Shown: in pieces, positions 25,761 to 34,091 of the stretch
Position numbering within the stretch: position 1 is the stretch's first letter
Layout: each line of letters begins with the position of its first letter
Source of the DNA: Bryobacter sp.
Lineage (GTDB): Bacteria; Acidobacteriota; Terriglobia; Bryobacterales; Bryobacteraceae
Direction of reading: 5' to 3'
Length of the DNA: 64,000 nucleotides
NCBI GenBank assembly: GCA_022843625.1
Contig: JALHNH010000004.1
Location: 248,001-312,000 of the forward strand
Position numbers and translations under genes: made by a program
Notes under the pieces: model-generated
What the model was told of the DNA's origin: nothing
Databases searched by the model: none
The model's input: the letters and a program-made list of their open reading frames with translations, nothing else

Positions 25761-26947
25761 TGATTTCTTCTCTCGTTTTTGCAGCTTTGCTGGCACAGCA
25801 GAACCCGGTGAATGTGTTGGTGGAGGCGCCAAACTTTAGTGCGGCCCGCAACGGCAGACAGATTGTGGTGACGCTTAAGGGCGCGCACAATGTCGTGTCG
25901 ACTTCAGGCCGGACCGGGGGCATGAGCAACAAGGTGACACATCTGGTAAATCACCAGAGTATGGAAGCCAAGATGCATATGGAGCGGCACAACCTCATTG
26001 CGAAGATGAGTGAAGAAGACTATCACGACCTCATTACGAAGGATCTGGGTCTGAACCCGCTGACCACGGCGATGATGGGTACGGCGGCGAACATGAACTA
26101 TCTGGGCCGCCGGACGCAGGAGTTTCGCGGCTTGCGGGTGGATGCGTTTGTGACTGCTGGAGTTGAAGGAAACGCGACCCGGCCCGGGGATCCGGCGATG
26201 TGGTTTGAGGGTGAAAAGGGCATGGAGTACATCAAGCCCATGTCAGGGACGATCAATACGATTCTGATCATCAATCAGCCGCTGACGGCAGCCGCGCAGG
26301 AGCGTGCTGTGGTGACAATGACTGAAGCCAAGAGTGCGGCGCTGAGTGAGCTTGCGATCGGGAGCCGCTATTCAACAGGATTGTCTACCGGCACGGGGAC
26401 CGATCAATTTATCATTGCCAGTCTGTTGAAAGATGATGTGCGGCAACTGCGCTGGAGCGGTACGCATACGAAACTGGGCGAGTTGATCGGGTTGGCTGTG
26501 AAGGAAGCGACGATCGAGGCGCTGCGATGGCAGAACGGCATGGAGCGGTCTCATACTCGTAGCATCATGCACGCGCTGGGCCGCTACGGGTTGAGTGAAG
26601 AGAAACTGCTGGAGCGTCTGAAGAAGGCGATGCCCGAGGATAGCTTCAAGTTTTTGATCGAGAACAAGATGGCAGTGTTGTGGGAGCCACGGCTTTCAGC
26701 CACTGCCTTTGCTTATGCCAGTGTGCTGGACCGGTTGCAGTATGGCACTTTGCCGGAAGAAGGTGCCGGGGAGACGTTGCGGGATCAGGCGGCGAGCGTG
26801 GGAGTTGCGATCTCAGGGCGGCCGAATCAATGGCCTGTATTCTGGGGCAAGATCAGCGTTGCGGGTAAGGATCGAACGGCTCCGTTTATTGAGGGGTTGG
26901 CCCTTGGGTGGCAGGCACGTTGGGCGAATAGCCCTAGCCCCAAGTAG
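25757..26947 (+). CDS. CbiZ-family adenosylcobinamide amidohydrolase-like protein, probably exported
   Basis: 396 residues. The CbiZ domain is recognisable in VDAFVTAGVEGNATRPGDP (about 128-147), GTINTILIINQPL (about 164-177), VVTMTEAKSAALSEL and STGLSTGTGTDQFIIAS (about 206-223). CbiZ cleaves the aminopropanol or nucleotide arm from corrinoids so they can be rebuilt. Two features are unusual. The N-terminus (MMISSLVFAALLAQQ) looks like a short signal peptide, and about 170 residues follow the CbiZ domain with no family I recognise. It starts within the chelatase stop (GTG at 25757 with AAGGA 8 bases upstream, or ATG at 25760), so the two are certainly coupled. Confidence 0.85.
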   Translation: MMISSLVFAALLAQQNPVNVLVEAPNFSAARNGRQIVVTLKGAHNVVSTSGRTGGMSNKVTHLVNHQSMEAKMHMERHNLIAKMSEEDYHDLITKDLGLNPLTTAMMGTAANMNYLGRRTQEFRGLRVDAFVTAGVEGNATRPGDPAMWFEGEKGMEYIKPMSGTINTILIINQPLTAAAQERAVVTMTEAKSAALSELAIGSRYSTGLSTGTGTDQFIIASLLKDDVRQLRWSGTHTKLGELIGLAVKEATIEALRWQNGMERSHTRSIMHALGRYGLSEEKLLERLKKAMPEDSFKFLIENKMAVLWEPRLSATAFAYASVLDRLQYGTLPEEGAGETLRDQAASVGVAISGRPNQWPVFWGKISVAGKDRTAPFIEGLALGWQARWANSPSPK

Positions 26948-26968
26948 TTGAGATAGGATTGGGCGATT

Positions 26969-27796
26969 ATGCGCTTAATTCTATTGTTCGTATTTGCTGC
27001 GGCTGCGTATTCGCAGGACTGGGTGGAGCTTTTTAATGGCAAGAATTTGGATGGCTGGGTGGTGAAGATTGCCGGGCATGAGCTGGGGGATAACTATGGC
27101 GATACGTTCCGTGTGAAGGACGGGTCGATTGTAGTTTCCTATGACAAGTACAAAGAGTTTGGGGCGCGGTTTTCGCACCTGTTTTACAAACAGAAGTTCT
27201 CGCATTACCGGCTGGCCATGGAGTACCGGATTGTGGGGGAGCAGATGAAAGATGCTCCTGCTTACGCGAAGCTCAATAGCGGAGTGATGGTGCATTCGCA
27301 AGCGCCAGAATCGATTCTGAAGGACCAGGACTGGCCGATCTCTGTCGAGGCTCAGTTCTTGAGCAATGAAGGAGAGATGAAGCGGCCGACGATGAATGTC
27401 TGTACGCCAGGGACGGAGATCTTTATGAACGGCGCGATGGTGAAGGCGCACTGCACGAATTCTACGTCGAAGATCTTTCGCGGGGAGGGATGGGTGAAGG
27501 TGGAGGTGGAGGTGCTCGGGTCGCAGAGGGTTCGTCATTTTGTGGAGGGGGAGCAGGTGTTGCAATATGAAAACCCGCAGATTGGTGGAGGGGTGGCGAA
27601 CCGCTTTGACCCGGCGGTGAAGGTGGACGGGAAGCTGCTGAGTGAGGGTTATATTGGCTTGCAGAGCGAAAGTCACCCGGTGGAGTTTCGAAATCTCCGT
27701 TTGCTGCAGTTGAAGGGTTGTATGAACCCGAAGGCCAGGAACTTCAAGAAGCAGTATGTAGAGCCGGATGAGGCGGCTTGTGTGCTTGGGCGGTAA
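26969..27796 (+). CDS. Secreted DUF1080 (3-keto-disaccharide hydrolase-like) protein
   Basis: A signal peptide (MRLILLFVFAAAAYSQ) precedes a DUF1080 jelly-roll domain: DWVELFNGKNLDGW, YRLAMEYRIVGEQ, NSGVMVHSQ and the late EGYIGLQSESHPVEFRNLRL. The family includes 3-keto-glycoside hydrolases and carbohydrate binders. After the domain comes a tail, GCMNPKARNF to AAC, that resembles the cysteine-bounded GCxDPxAxNY modules of secreted proteins. It follows the CbiZ gene by 21 bases and could be read through, though its function fits sugar metabolism better. Confidence 0.85.
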   Translation: MRLILLFVFAAAAYSQDWVELFNGKNLDGWVVKIAGHELGDNYGDTFRVKDGSIVVSYDKYKEFGARFSHLFYKQKFSHYRLAMEYRIVGEQMKDAPAYAKLNSGVMVHSQAPESILKDQDWPISVEAQFLSNEGEMKRPTMNVCTPGTEIFMNGAMVKAHCTNSTSKIFRGEGWVKVEVEVLGSQRVRHFVEGEQVLQYENPQIGGGVANRFDPAVKVDGKLLSEGYIGLQSESHPVEFRNLRLLQLKGCMNPKARNFKKQYVEPDEAACVLGR

Positions 27797-27798
27797 TA

Positions 27799-28494
27799 TC
27801 AGCGCCCGAAGACTTCTTTGAGCAGCGGGGTGATGCGGGCGGCAGGGTTGGTGCGGATTTGCTTTTCTTCTTCAGCTACCAGCAGGAAGATGCCGTCCAC
27901 TGCTTTGGTTGTGACGTAGCCTTCGATGTCGATCGAGTCGGTCCGCATGAAGGGGATTTGTTTGAAGCGGGCAGTCATGTCGTTGTAGGCCTTCATGGCA
28001 CCAACGGACTGCATGGATTCCGATATGGGCGGGCGGAAGGCGGCGACCAGTTTTTCGCTTGTGGTTTTGCGGAAGAAGTCGGTGGCTGCGGTATCGCCTC
28101 CTCGCAGCAACTGCAGGGCGTCGCTGATGGTCATCTGTTTGAGGGCACCGAGGAAGATTTCTTTCGCGGCCGGGGCGGCTTTCTCGGCGGCGCGGTTCAT
28201 GCCGAGTACGAAGTCATCGATCATCTTGCCTGCGCCAACCAACCGGAGGCCTTTCTCAACAGGCCTGAGTTTCTCCGGGAGCAGGATCTTGATGAGCGCA
28301 CTTGCGAAGAAGCCGTCGGGCCTTGATGCGAGGCCTACGGCGTTGGTGAGGCCGATCGTTAGTGCTTCTTTGATGCCCAGGCCGTTCTTGTCGCTGTTAG
28401 ATTTAGGCTTGAGCTTGCCGAAGATGTCTTTGAGCTGCCCCTTCAAAGGAAGGCAAGTGCCGAGCAATGCGAAGTACGTGCGCCGGGTCGTCAT
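27799..28494 (-). CDS. DUF4197 protein
   Basis: 231 residues. Family blocks are GIKEALTIGLTNAVGLASRPDGFF, LPEKLRPVEKGLRLVG, VLGMNRAAEKAAPAAKEIFLGAL, ITDA-like ISDALQLLRGGDTAATDFFRKTT and GIFLLVAEEEKQIRTNPAARIT. DUF4197 proteins are usually exported, and the N-terminus (MTTRRTYFALLGTCLPL) is signal-like. Function is unknown. Convergent with the DUF1080 gene (2-base gap) and divergent from the metallophosphoesterase. Confidence 0.85.
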   Translation of the reverse strand: MTTRRTYFALLGTCLPLKGQLKDIFGKLKPKSNSDKNGLGIKEALTIGLTNAVGLASRPDGFFASALIKILLPEKLRPVEKGLRLVGAGKMIDDFVLGMNRAAEKAAPAAKEIFLGALKQMTISDALQLLRGGDTAATDFFRKTTSEKLVAAFRPPISESMQSVGAMKAYNDMTARFKQIPFMRTDSIDIEGYVTTKAVDGIFLLVAEEEKQIRTNPAARITPLLKEVFGR

Positions 28495-28547
28495 GGTGAT
28501 TTGATTCTAGTTGAGTGCCGGGTGAGAATAAAGGGAGCGCTGTGTCA

Positions 28548-29387
28548 ATGAATCGACGGTCTGTCTTGAAGTGGGGCGGTATCGCGGCAGGGGCTGCGGT
28601 GGCCGATGTTGTTGCCGTTGAGCCGCGCTGGTTAAGCGTCGAGCAGAAGCGGATCTCGATTTTTGGAGGCAAGTTTCAAAAGCCGGTGAGGCTGGTGCAG
28701 TTGAGCGACCTGCACTTCTCATGGTGTGTAGGAGAAGCATTGATTCGCCGCTCGATCCGCGAAGCAATGGAACAAAAGCCGGACATTGTTTGTCTCACTG
28801 GGGATTTTGTAACCGGGGCGAGCGAGGTGGATATGGCTATACTTGCGGATTTGCTTGGGGAGCTCAGCCGACGAGTGCCTACTTACGCGGTGAAAGGGAA
28901 TCACGATGGAGGTTCCTGGGCGCGCAACTATATGGGTGAGAAGGACGAGACGCGCGTGGAGGGGGCTCTGCAAAAGGCTGGAGTGGTGCTGATGAAGAAT
29001 CGCTCTGAGTTGCTACGGCACAACGGTGGGGAGTTCTGGCTGGCTGGCGTTGGTGATTTGTGGAGTGAAGATGTGAATGCTTACAGCACCTTCAGGCCGA
29101 TCCCGCCGGGGGAGCGCGTGGTGCTGATGGCGCACAACCCGGATACAAAGGACATGCTACGGCGCGAGAGCTGGGATCTGATGCTCAGTGGCCATACGCA
29201 TGGGGCGCAGAATTCGATTCCCGGGTTGCGCGAACGTTTTGCCCCGGTGCGGGATAAGCGCTTTATCGATGGATTGGTTCGCTGGGAAGAAGCAGAGCGA
29301 TGGATTCATGTGAATCGCGGGGTGGGGAATCTGATGGGGGTGCGGGTGGTGTGCCGGCCCGAGGTTAGCGTTTTGGAGCTGGTTTAG
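28548..29387 (+). CDS. Tat-exported metallophosphoesterase (YaeI-like)
   Basis: Calcineurin-like phosphoesterase. The N-terminus MNRRSVLKWGGIAAG is a twin-arginine signal. Metal ligands appear in order: QLSDLHFSW, TGDFV, KGNHDGG, AHNPD and LSGHTHGAQ. The group includes UDP-2,3-diacylglucosamine hydrolase-like and phospholipid phosphoesterases; substrate unknown. The ATG at 28548 is preferred over a GTG at 28515 because it gives the Tat signal and has GGGAG about 10 bases upstream. It overlaps the convergent CBM9-like gene by 23 bases. Confidence 0.9.
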   Translation: MNRRSVLKWGGIAAGAAVADVVAVEPRWLSVEQKRISIFGGKFQKPVRLVQLSDLHFSWCVGEALIRRSIREAMEQKPDIVCLTGDFVTGASEVDMAILADLLGELSRRVPTYAVKGNHDGGSWARNYMGEKDETRVEGALQKAGVVLMKNRSELLRHNGGEFWLAGVGDLWSEDVNAYSTFRPIPPGERVVLMAHNPDTKDMLRRESWDLMLSGHTHGAQNSIPGLRERFAPVRDKRFIDGLVRWEEAERWIHVNRGVGNLMGVRVVCRPEVSVLELV

Positions 29388-30234
29388 CGCGCAGGTGAAG
29401 CGAGCCGAAGTTGTTGAGCTGGGTGCGGGTTTTGGCTCCCCCCGAGAACCAGTCTTCGTGGTGGAAATTACCAAAGTTGCCGGCGCCGGATTCCGGGGTG
29501 TCGAGGTCGCCGAGGGCGATGTTGATGCCGACTTCGCGGTCGCCCATTGAGGGTGCCCAGAACTTGCCGGGCTCGACCTCAACGCAGGGGTTGAAGGCGA
29601 TCGACCATTCTATGATGTAGCCCTTGCGGTTGGGCTTGACGCTGGTGGCGGCGATCATGGCTTTGCTGTCGATCCATCTGGAGTAGGTTGAGAATGCTTT
29701 GGCATCACGGCGGGGTTCGCCTTCGAGCAGTCCGCCTTTACCTAGGCCGCCAAGGCGGCTCTTGGTGAGGTTTACGACCATCTGCCAGGAACGGCCATTG
29801 CCTTCAACCGATTCGTCGCCCTTAAAAGTATTGGTTGCGTTGAGCAGGATTTCCATCTCGTCGCCAAACCAGGGGAAGGCTTCACGCGAGGGCTTGCCGT
29901 CGACATAGTCGTGTGCCTTGGGGTTTTCTTTAGGAAGCCAGCGTGGAGTGTCGATGCCGTAGAGGAGGTCATCGTCGATCTCGAAGGCAAAGTAGAGGCG
30001 CTGACCGTCGTGCTTCACCCAGCCTTTCAGGTTAAGGTCTTTGGGGTCAGTGGTGGGAGAGAAGGTGTGGGCCCAGTCGAGGACGCCAGTGATAGGCGCG
30101 GCGTCAGACCATTCGCCGCTAGAGAGTTTACCGTCGATTTTGGGAGTTTTGCCAGGGAAGGCGTTGAGGGATTTCTTAGGCTGCGCGGAAAGCGTGGCAG
30201 CCAGGAGGAGCAGGATTGGCAGAGCGCGGGTCAG
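29365..30234 (-). CDS. Secreted CBM9-like protein with probable CTG start
   Basis: About 289 residues. The mature part reads as a carbohydrate-binding family 9-like domain: GKLSSGEWSDAAPI, then YFAFEIDDDLLYG, WFGDEMEILLNATN, GYIIEWSIAFNP and GDREVGINIALGDLD. The first standard start codon in the frame is a GTG at 30018, inside the domain. The open frame continues upstream through a good signal peptide (TRALPILLLLAATLSAQ) to a CTG at 30234 whose TGA overlap forms the ybgF stop. AAGGA sits 7 bases before that CTG, which I take as the true start. It is the last gene of the Tol-Pal operon. Confidence 0.75.
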   Translation of the reverse strand: MTRALPILLLLAATLSAQPKKSLNAFPGKTPKIDGKLSSGEWSDAAPITGVLDWAHTFSPTTDPKDLNLKGWVKHDGQRLYFAFEIDDDLLYGIDTPRWLPKENPKAHDYVDGKPSREAFPWFGDEMEILLNATNTFKGDESVEGNGRSWQMVVNLTKSRLGGLGKGGLLEGEPRRDAKAFSTYSRWIDSKAMIAATSVKPNRKGYIIEWSIAFNPCVEVEPGKFWAPSMGDREVGINIALGDLDTPESGAGNFGNFHHEDWFSGGAKTRTQLNNFGSLHLRAKPAPKR

Positions 30235-31115
30235 CGCTTTTTCCTTCCCGGGGCGGGTGCAGCAGAAGTGAAGGGCATGCCGAGAGCCTTGAGTTCGTCT
30301 TTGGCCAGGACTGCCTGGGCTGAGGAAGGAGACTTCTTGATCAGGTTGCGAAACTCATTTACAGAGGCGGTGCGCTGGCCGGATTTGGCGAGGGCGCGGC
30401 CTTTTTCGAGTTGCGCGTCTAGAACCTTCGGGTAGTCAGGATACTTTTCAAGTACTGTATCGAGTGCTTTGACAGCATCATCGAAGCGATTCAGGCTCAT
30501 GTAGACCAGGCCGAGGTTGAACTGCGCGTTTGGGGCGTAGCTTTCGGTAGGAAAGAATTTCAGGTAATCTTCCAGTTGCTTGGCGGCGAAATCGAGTTGG
30601 CCACCGTTGCGAGAGGCGAGCGCTGCAGTATAGAGACTTTCGCTGGTCATGCCTGCTGGCGGGCCGCTGGAGGCGACAGGAGCCGGGGCCGGGGGCGGTG
30701 CAGACAGGGTGCGCACCGCATTGTTCATGTCGCTCAACTGGGTCTGGAGCTTCTTGATCAATTCCGCTACTTCAGAAACCGATTCCTTCATCAAAGCAAA
30801 CTCGGTAGTCATCTGGTCCACCTTCGTATTGACGCCTGCGACGGGGGCCTGCAGAGAGGTTTGCTGTTCTTTGAGTCTGTCTCCGAGGGTCTTGTCGAGA
30901 ATGGCCAGTGAGGTGTTGGACTTGTTTGCAGTGTCGAGGGATTGTTGGACGAGGACGTTGAGGGCGGCAAACTTCTCGTCCATCGAGCTCTTCATGCTGC
31001 GCACTTCGTTCTGAAGCAGCGCGACGTCGCGCTGGATTTCCAGGATTTTGTCTTTTTGAGCAAAGACCGGTACGACAAGAACGGAGGCGAGCGTGAAGAG
31101 CGCGAGTGGACGCAT
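30231..31115 (-). CDS. ybgF: Tol-Pal system protein YbgF/CpoB
   Basis: Periplasmic coordinator of cell-envelope constriction. A signal peptide (ending VPVFAQ) is followed by a coiled coil (about 22-135), a Pro-rich linker (APPPAPAPVAS) and TPR repeats (YTAALASRNGGQLDFAAKQLEDYL, APNAQFNLGLVYMSLNRFDDAVKAL, KVLDAQLEKGRALAKSGQ). Length 294 fits the family. It lies 18 bases after pal in the order seen in Proteobacteria. Confidence 0.93.
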   Translation of the reverse strand: MRPLALFTLASVLVVPVFAQKDKILEIQRDVALLQNEVRSMKSSMDEKFAALNVLVQQSLDTANKSNTSLAILDKTLGDRLKEQQTSLQAPVAGVNTKVDQMTTEFALMKESVSEVAELIKKLQTQLSDMNNAVRTLSAPPPAPAPVASSGPPAGMTSESLYTAALASRNGGQLDFAAKQLEDYLKFFPTESYAPNAQFNLGLVYMSLNRFDDAVKALDTVLEKYPDYPKVLDAQLEKGRALAKSGQRTASVNEFRNLIKKSPSSAQAVLAKDELKALGMPFTSAAPAPGRKKR

Positions 31116-31133
31116 AGTTTCCCTTAGAGTGGT

Positions 31134-31910
31134 TTAGTTGGCGCTGAAGTGGGCGCGGCGATTCTTCTGATAGCAGCTTTCGTTTGCTTCAGAACAAGTC
31201 GGCTTTTCATTGCCATAGCTGATGACCTTGAGCTTGTCGGCGGGGACGCCGAGGTTGACCAGGAAATCTTTAGTCGAGGTGGAGCGGCGGTCGCCGAGAC
31301 CGAGATTGTATTCGGCAGAGCCGCGCTCGTCGCAATGACCTTCAATGGTGACGATGCCATTGGGGTGTGCGGCGAAGATTTGCTTGAGCGCCTCGGCATT
31401 CTTAGTGAGGATGCTACGGGTGTCGTCGCGAACGTCGGACTTATCGTAATCGAAGTAGACGTCTTCGAGAAGGCTGCTTACCATTTCTGAAAGGCTCTTG
31501 GTAACAACGCGAGGAGTCTCGACTCTAGGAGGAGGAGGAGGTGCAGAGACGCTGAGCGTTACGCTGCGTTCTGTGGTTCCACCGGGGCCAGTAGCGGTAA
31601 GGCGATAGGTAGTTGTAGAAGCTGGGCTAACCGAGCGGCTGCCGGAGCTTTGTACCGTACCGATGCCAGAAATGCTGACGGAATCTGCGTTCTCAACCGC
31701 CCAAGTGAGCGTAGCGCTTTGGCCTGCTGTGATCGAGGTAGGCTCGACCGAGAAGGAACGGATCGCCGGTGCTGGCTTGACTTCCGGTGCGGCAGCGACC
31801 GGAGGCGGTGGTGGTGGTGGTGTGGCGGCTGGGGCCTTCTTCTTACAGCCAACCGAAAAAAGAGACAGGGAAAGTGCGAGCAGCGCGACGCTCAGATTTT
31901 TACGCGACAT
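31134..31910 (-). CDS. pal: Peptidoglycan-associated lipoprotein Pal
   Basis: Outer-membrane lipoprotein that grips peptidoglycan. The ATG at 31910 gives a lipoprotein signal with lipobox FSVGC (Cys22) and GGAGG 11 bases upstream. A Pro-rich linker leads to an Ig-like domain (SFSVEPTSITAGQSATLTW), unusual for Pal, and then an OmpA-type domain with VYFDYDKSDVR, GHCDERGSAEYNLGLGDRRS and KPTCSEANESCYQKNRRAHF. The inserted Ig-like domain makes it longer than the E. coli protein. Confidence 0.95.
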   Translation of the reverse strand: MSRKNLSVALLALSLSLFSVGCKKKAPAATPPPPPPPVAAAPEVKPAPAIRSFSVEPTSITAGQSATLTWAVENADSVSISGIGTVQSSGSRSVSPASTTTYRLTATGPGGTTERSVTLSVSAPPPPPRVETPRVVTKSLSEMVSSLLEDVYFDYDKSDVRDDTRSILTKNAEALKQIFAAHPNGIVTIEGHCDERGSAEYNLGLGDRRSTSTKDFLVNLGVPADKLKVISYGNEKPTCSEANESCYQKNRRAHFSAN

Positions 31911-31976
31911 GAATTGTAAAACCTCCAAAGTTCAACAGGCAGCAATTGAGACTTCTAAAGCAAAAGACAACAAAAT

Positions 31977-33317
31977 CTAGTGTGTCCAGACTGGCATCTC
32001 ATTTCGACCCACCGTAGTGAGGGGCCGGAGTTGAGTTCCATCGGCAAGCATGGTCCAGATCTGGAGGGAGCCGCTGCGGTTTGAACAGAACGCAATGTGC
32101 ACACCATCCGGAGCCCAAACTGGGTTTTGATTCCGGCCTGCACCATGCGTCAACTGTGTCCATTCGCGCTTTGCGACATCCATCATGAATATATTAAAAT
32201 TTCCCGGCTCAAAACCACGTGTCCATGAAAAAGCGATAATTTTGCCATTCGGGTTCCACGAGGGATTGGCCGCTTGCCCCGTACCGTCTGTGAGCCGTTC
32301 AATGTCTGACCCACTAATATTCATTCTATAGACTTGTGCGGGCCCGGATCTACCTGAAACGAAAACAACTTCGGAAGTATTTAGCGGATTTACCTTCGGT
32401 TCGGTCTCGACGGCCCTCGCCGTCGTGAGTCTGGTGAGGTTCGATCCATCGGCATTTGCGCTGAAAATGTTCTGATATCCGCCTCCAATTTTGGTGGCGA
32501 GGAGGATGGATTTTCCGTCAGGAGTGAAGTCCGGGGAGGCCACGATGCTCGAGACGGGATTGACAAAGGTGAGGCGCCGGGCGGAGTCTGCCGTCATCAC
32601 CGTGATGCCGGGATTGCCCTGAAGAAAGCTGGTGAAGGCAAGTTTGGAATTGTCCCGGCTCAGGGACGGGGTGGTGCAGATGCTGTTGTAGCGGGTGACA
32701 GGCTTCTGGTTGGAGCCGTCATAATCCATCGACCAGATCTCTTTGGCCCCGCTGCGGTTGGAGACGAAGTAGATTTTGGAGCCAAGCAGGGATTTTGCTC
32801 CGAACTTGGCGAGGATGTCGGCGGCGAATTCGCGGGCGATCTTTTTGGCACCGCCTTCATCGACAGGCCCAAAGTAGACCTTGCCAAATACCTGAGCGTT
32901 GGTCAGGTCTGCCTGATTGACGTCATAAAGCCAGCCGAAGAGAACGAGCTGGTTGTTCTGGATCGCGGTGTAGCCCATGGCAAGATAGTTGGCTTTGACG
33001 ACTGGTCCAGACCAGTCTGTAAACCAGGGGCCAGCGCTGCGGCCGCCCACGGGAGCCTTCCAGTCATTAGGTTGCTGAGGTACCTGAAGCGGGTAAAAGC
33101 TCTTTGGGGCCATCTTGAAGAGGCCGGCGCTGGAGATCTCGTCAAAGAGCGTGAGGTTGAAGATCTGCATCCAGGGCTGGGCGTCGCCCGAACCGCGAAA
33201 GTCTGGAATGGCAATCGTTGGCTGTTGGCCACCGGAAATACGAGTGATGATGTCGGCACTCTGCTGGCCGAATGCAACCGGGGCCAGGCAGGTGAGCAGT
33301 GCGGAGCGTCGATTCAT
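31977..33317 (-). CDS. tolB: Tol-Pal translocation protein TolB
   Basis: Periplasmic beta-propeller of the Tol-Pal complex, 446 residues. A signal peptide (MNRRSALLTCLAPVAFGQ) is followed by the N-terminal TolB domain (IAIPDFRGSGDAQPWMQIFN) and the propeller with repeats such as KLAFTSFLQGNPGI, FTPDGKSILLAT and WAPDGVHIAFCSNRSGSLQIW. Placed between the tolA/tonB-like gene and pal, as expected. Confidence 0.96.
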   Translation of the reverse strand: MNRRSALLTCLAPVAFGQQSADIITRISGGQQPTIAIPDFRGSGDAQPWMQIFNLTLFDEISSAGLFKMAPKSFYPLQVPQQPNDWKAPVGGRSAGPWFTDWSGPVVKANYLAMGYTAIQNNQLVLFGWLYDVNQADLTNAQVFGKVYFGPVDEGGAKKIAREFAADILAKFGAKSLLGSKIYFVSNRSGAKEIWSMDYDGSNQKPVTRYNSICTTPSLSRDNSKLAFTSFLQGNPGITVMTADSARRLTFVNPVSSIVASPDFTPDGKSILLATKIGGGYQNIFSANADGSNLTRLTTARAVETEPKVNPLNTSEVVFVSGRSGPAQVYRMNISGSDIERLTDGTGQAANPSWNPNGKIIAFSWTRGFEPGNFNIFMMDVAKREWTQLTHGAGRNQNPVWAPDGVHIAFCSNRSGSLQIWTMLADGTQLRPLTTVGRNEMPVWTH

Positions 33318-33326
33318 TGTGTGGAG

Positions 33327-34091
33327 TTACCTTTTAAGTTCAAACCAGAATTCTATGTTCGCAGAGTTACGTTCAAAACCAGCCGGAAGCGGGGGCATGG
33401 GGTTGGAATCGTAGATGGCACGCTGGGCGGATTGGTCGAGCGCGTAGTTGCCAGAAGATTGGACAACTTTGATGCTGGAAATGTTTCCATCTTTTGCAAT
33501 TGTGAAAGTGAGAATCGCGACTGGGGCGGTGCGGAGGCGAGAATCGACATCGTTGGTGCGCCATCGTTGTGCCACACGCTCGCGTATCAACTTTTCGTAC
33601 CAGCCAAAGCGGTTCCCAAAAGGGGATGAGGCGCTGGTGCCCACCCCGCCCGAGCCCTGCACGCCAATCATTGGCGAGACCGCAGCCTGGCCAAGCGTAG
33701 ATGTTACCTGATTTGGGACAAGCGGGTCTTCGCGGTACTTCTGATTGGAGGCGACGACTTCCTGTTTCGTTTTCTTGTCGCGCTTCTTGAGCGGGATCGC
33801 GTCGGGGTCTTCGCGCTTCTCGGCGGGCTTCTTTTGAGTTTTATCGGGTTGGGCGACGAGCGACTCGGTGTCGTTAGCGACTCGATTGATACGGCCATCG
33901 CGCCTTGGGATGGGGATTTGCGAGACGGCAGAGACACCGGCTGAAGCCCCGAGGGAATTCGGGTCGCCGAACTTATCGCGCACGAGGTTGCTCCAGTATT
34001 GGTAGCCAACCAGGAATGCAATCACCCCGGCGTGGAGCAGGACCGAATTGCGGAAGCCATGCGGGCTAGCGGCGGCGTGGGTTGCTGTCAT
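33327..34091 (-). CDS. TonB/TolA-like energy transducer
   Basis: Occupies the tolA position. From the ATG at 34091 it has a short cytoplasmic tail, one membrane helix (VLLHAGVIAFLVGYQYW), a charged Lys/Pro linker (about 75-120) and a C-terminal TonB_C-like domain (RTAPVAILTFTIAKDGNISSIKVVQSSG and NPMPPLPAGF). It should connect the TolQR motor to TolB/Pal, or serve TonB receptors. It overlaps the tolR gene by 26 bases; an upstream ATG at 34127 would overlap by 62 and is less likely. Confidence 0.88.
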   Translation of the reverse strand: MTATHAAASPHGFRNSVLLHAGVIAFLVGYQYWSNLVRDKFGDPNSLGASAGVSAVSQIPIPRRDGRINRVANDTESLVAQPDKTQKKPAEKREDPDAIPLKKRDKKTKQEVVASNQKYREDPLVPNQVTSTLGQAAVSPMIGVQGSGGVGTSASSPFGNRFGWYEKLIRERVAQRWRTNDVDSRLRTAPVAILTFTIAKDGNISSIKVVQSSGNYALDQSAQRAIYDSNPMPPLPAGFERNSANIEFWFELKR

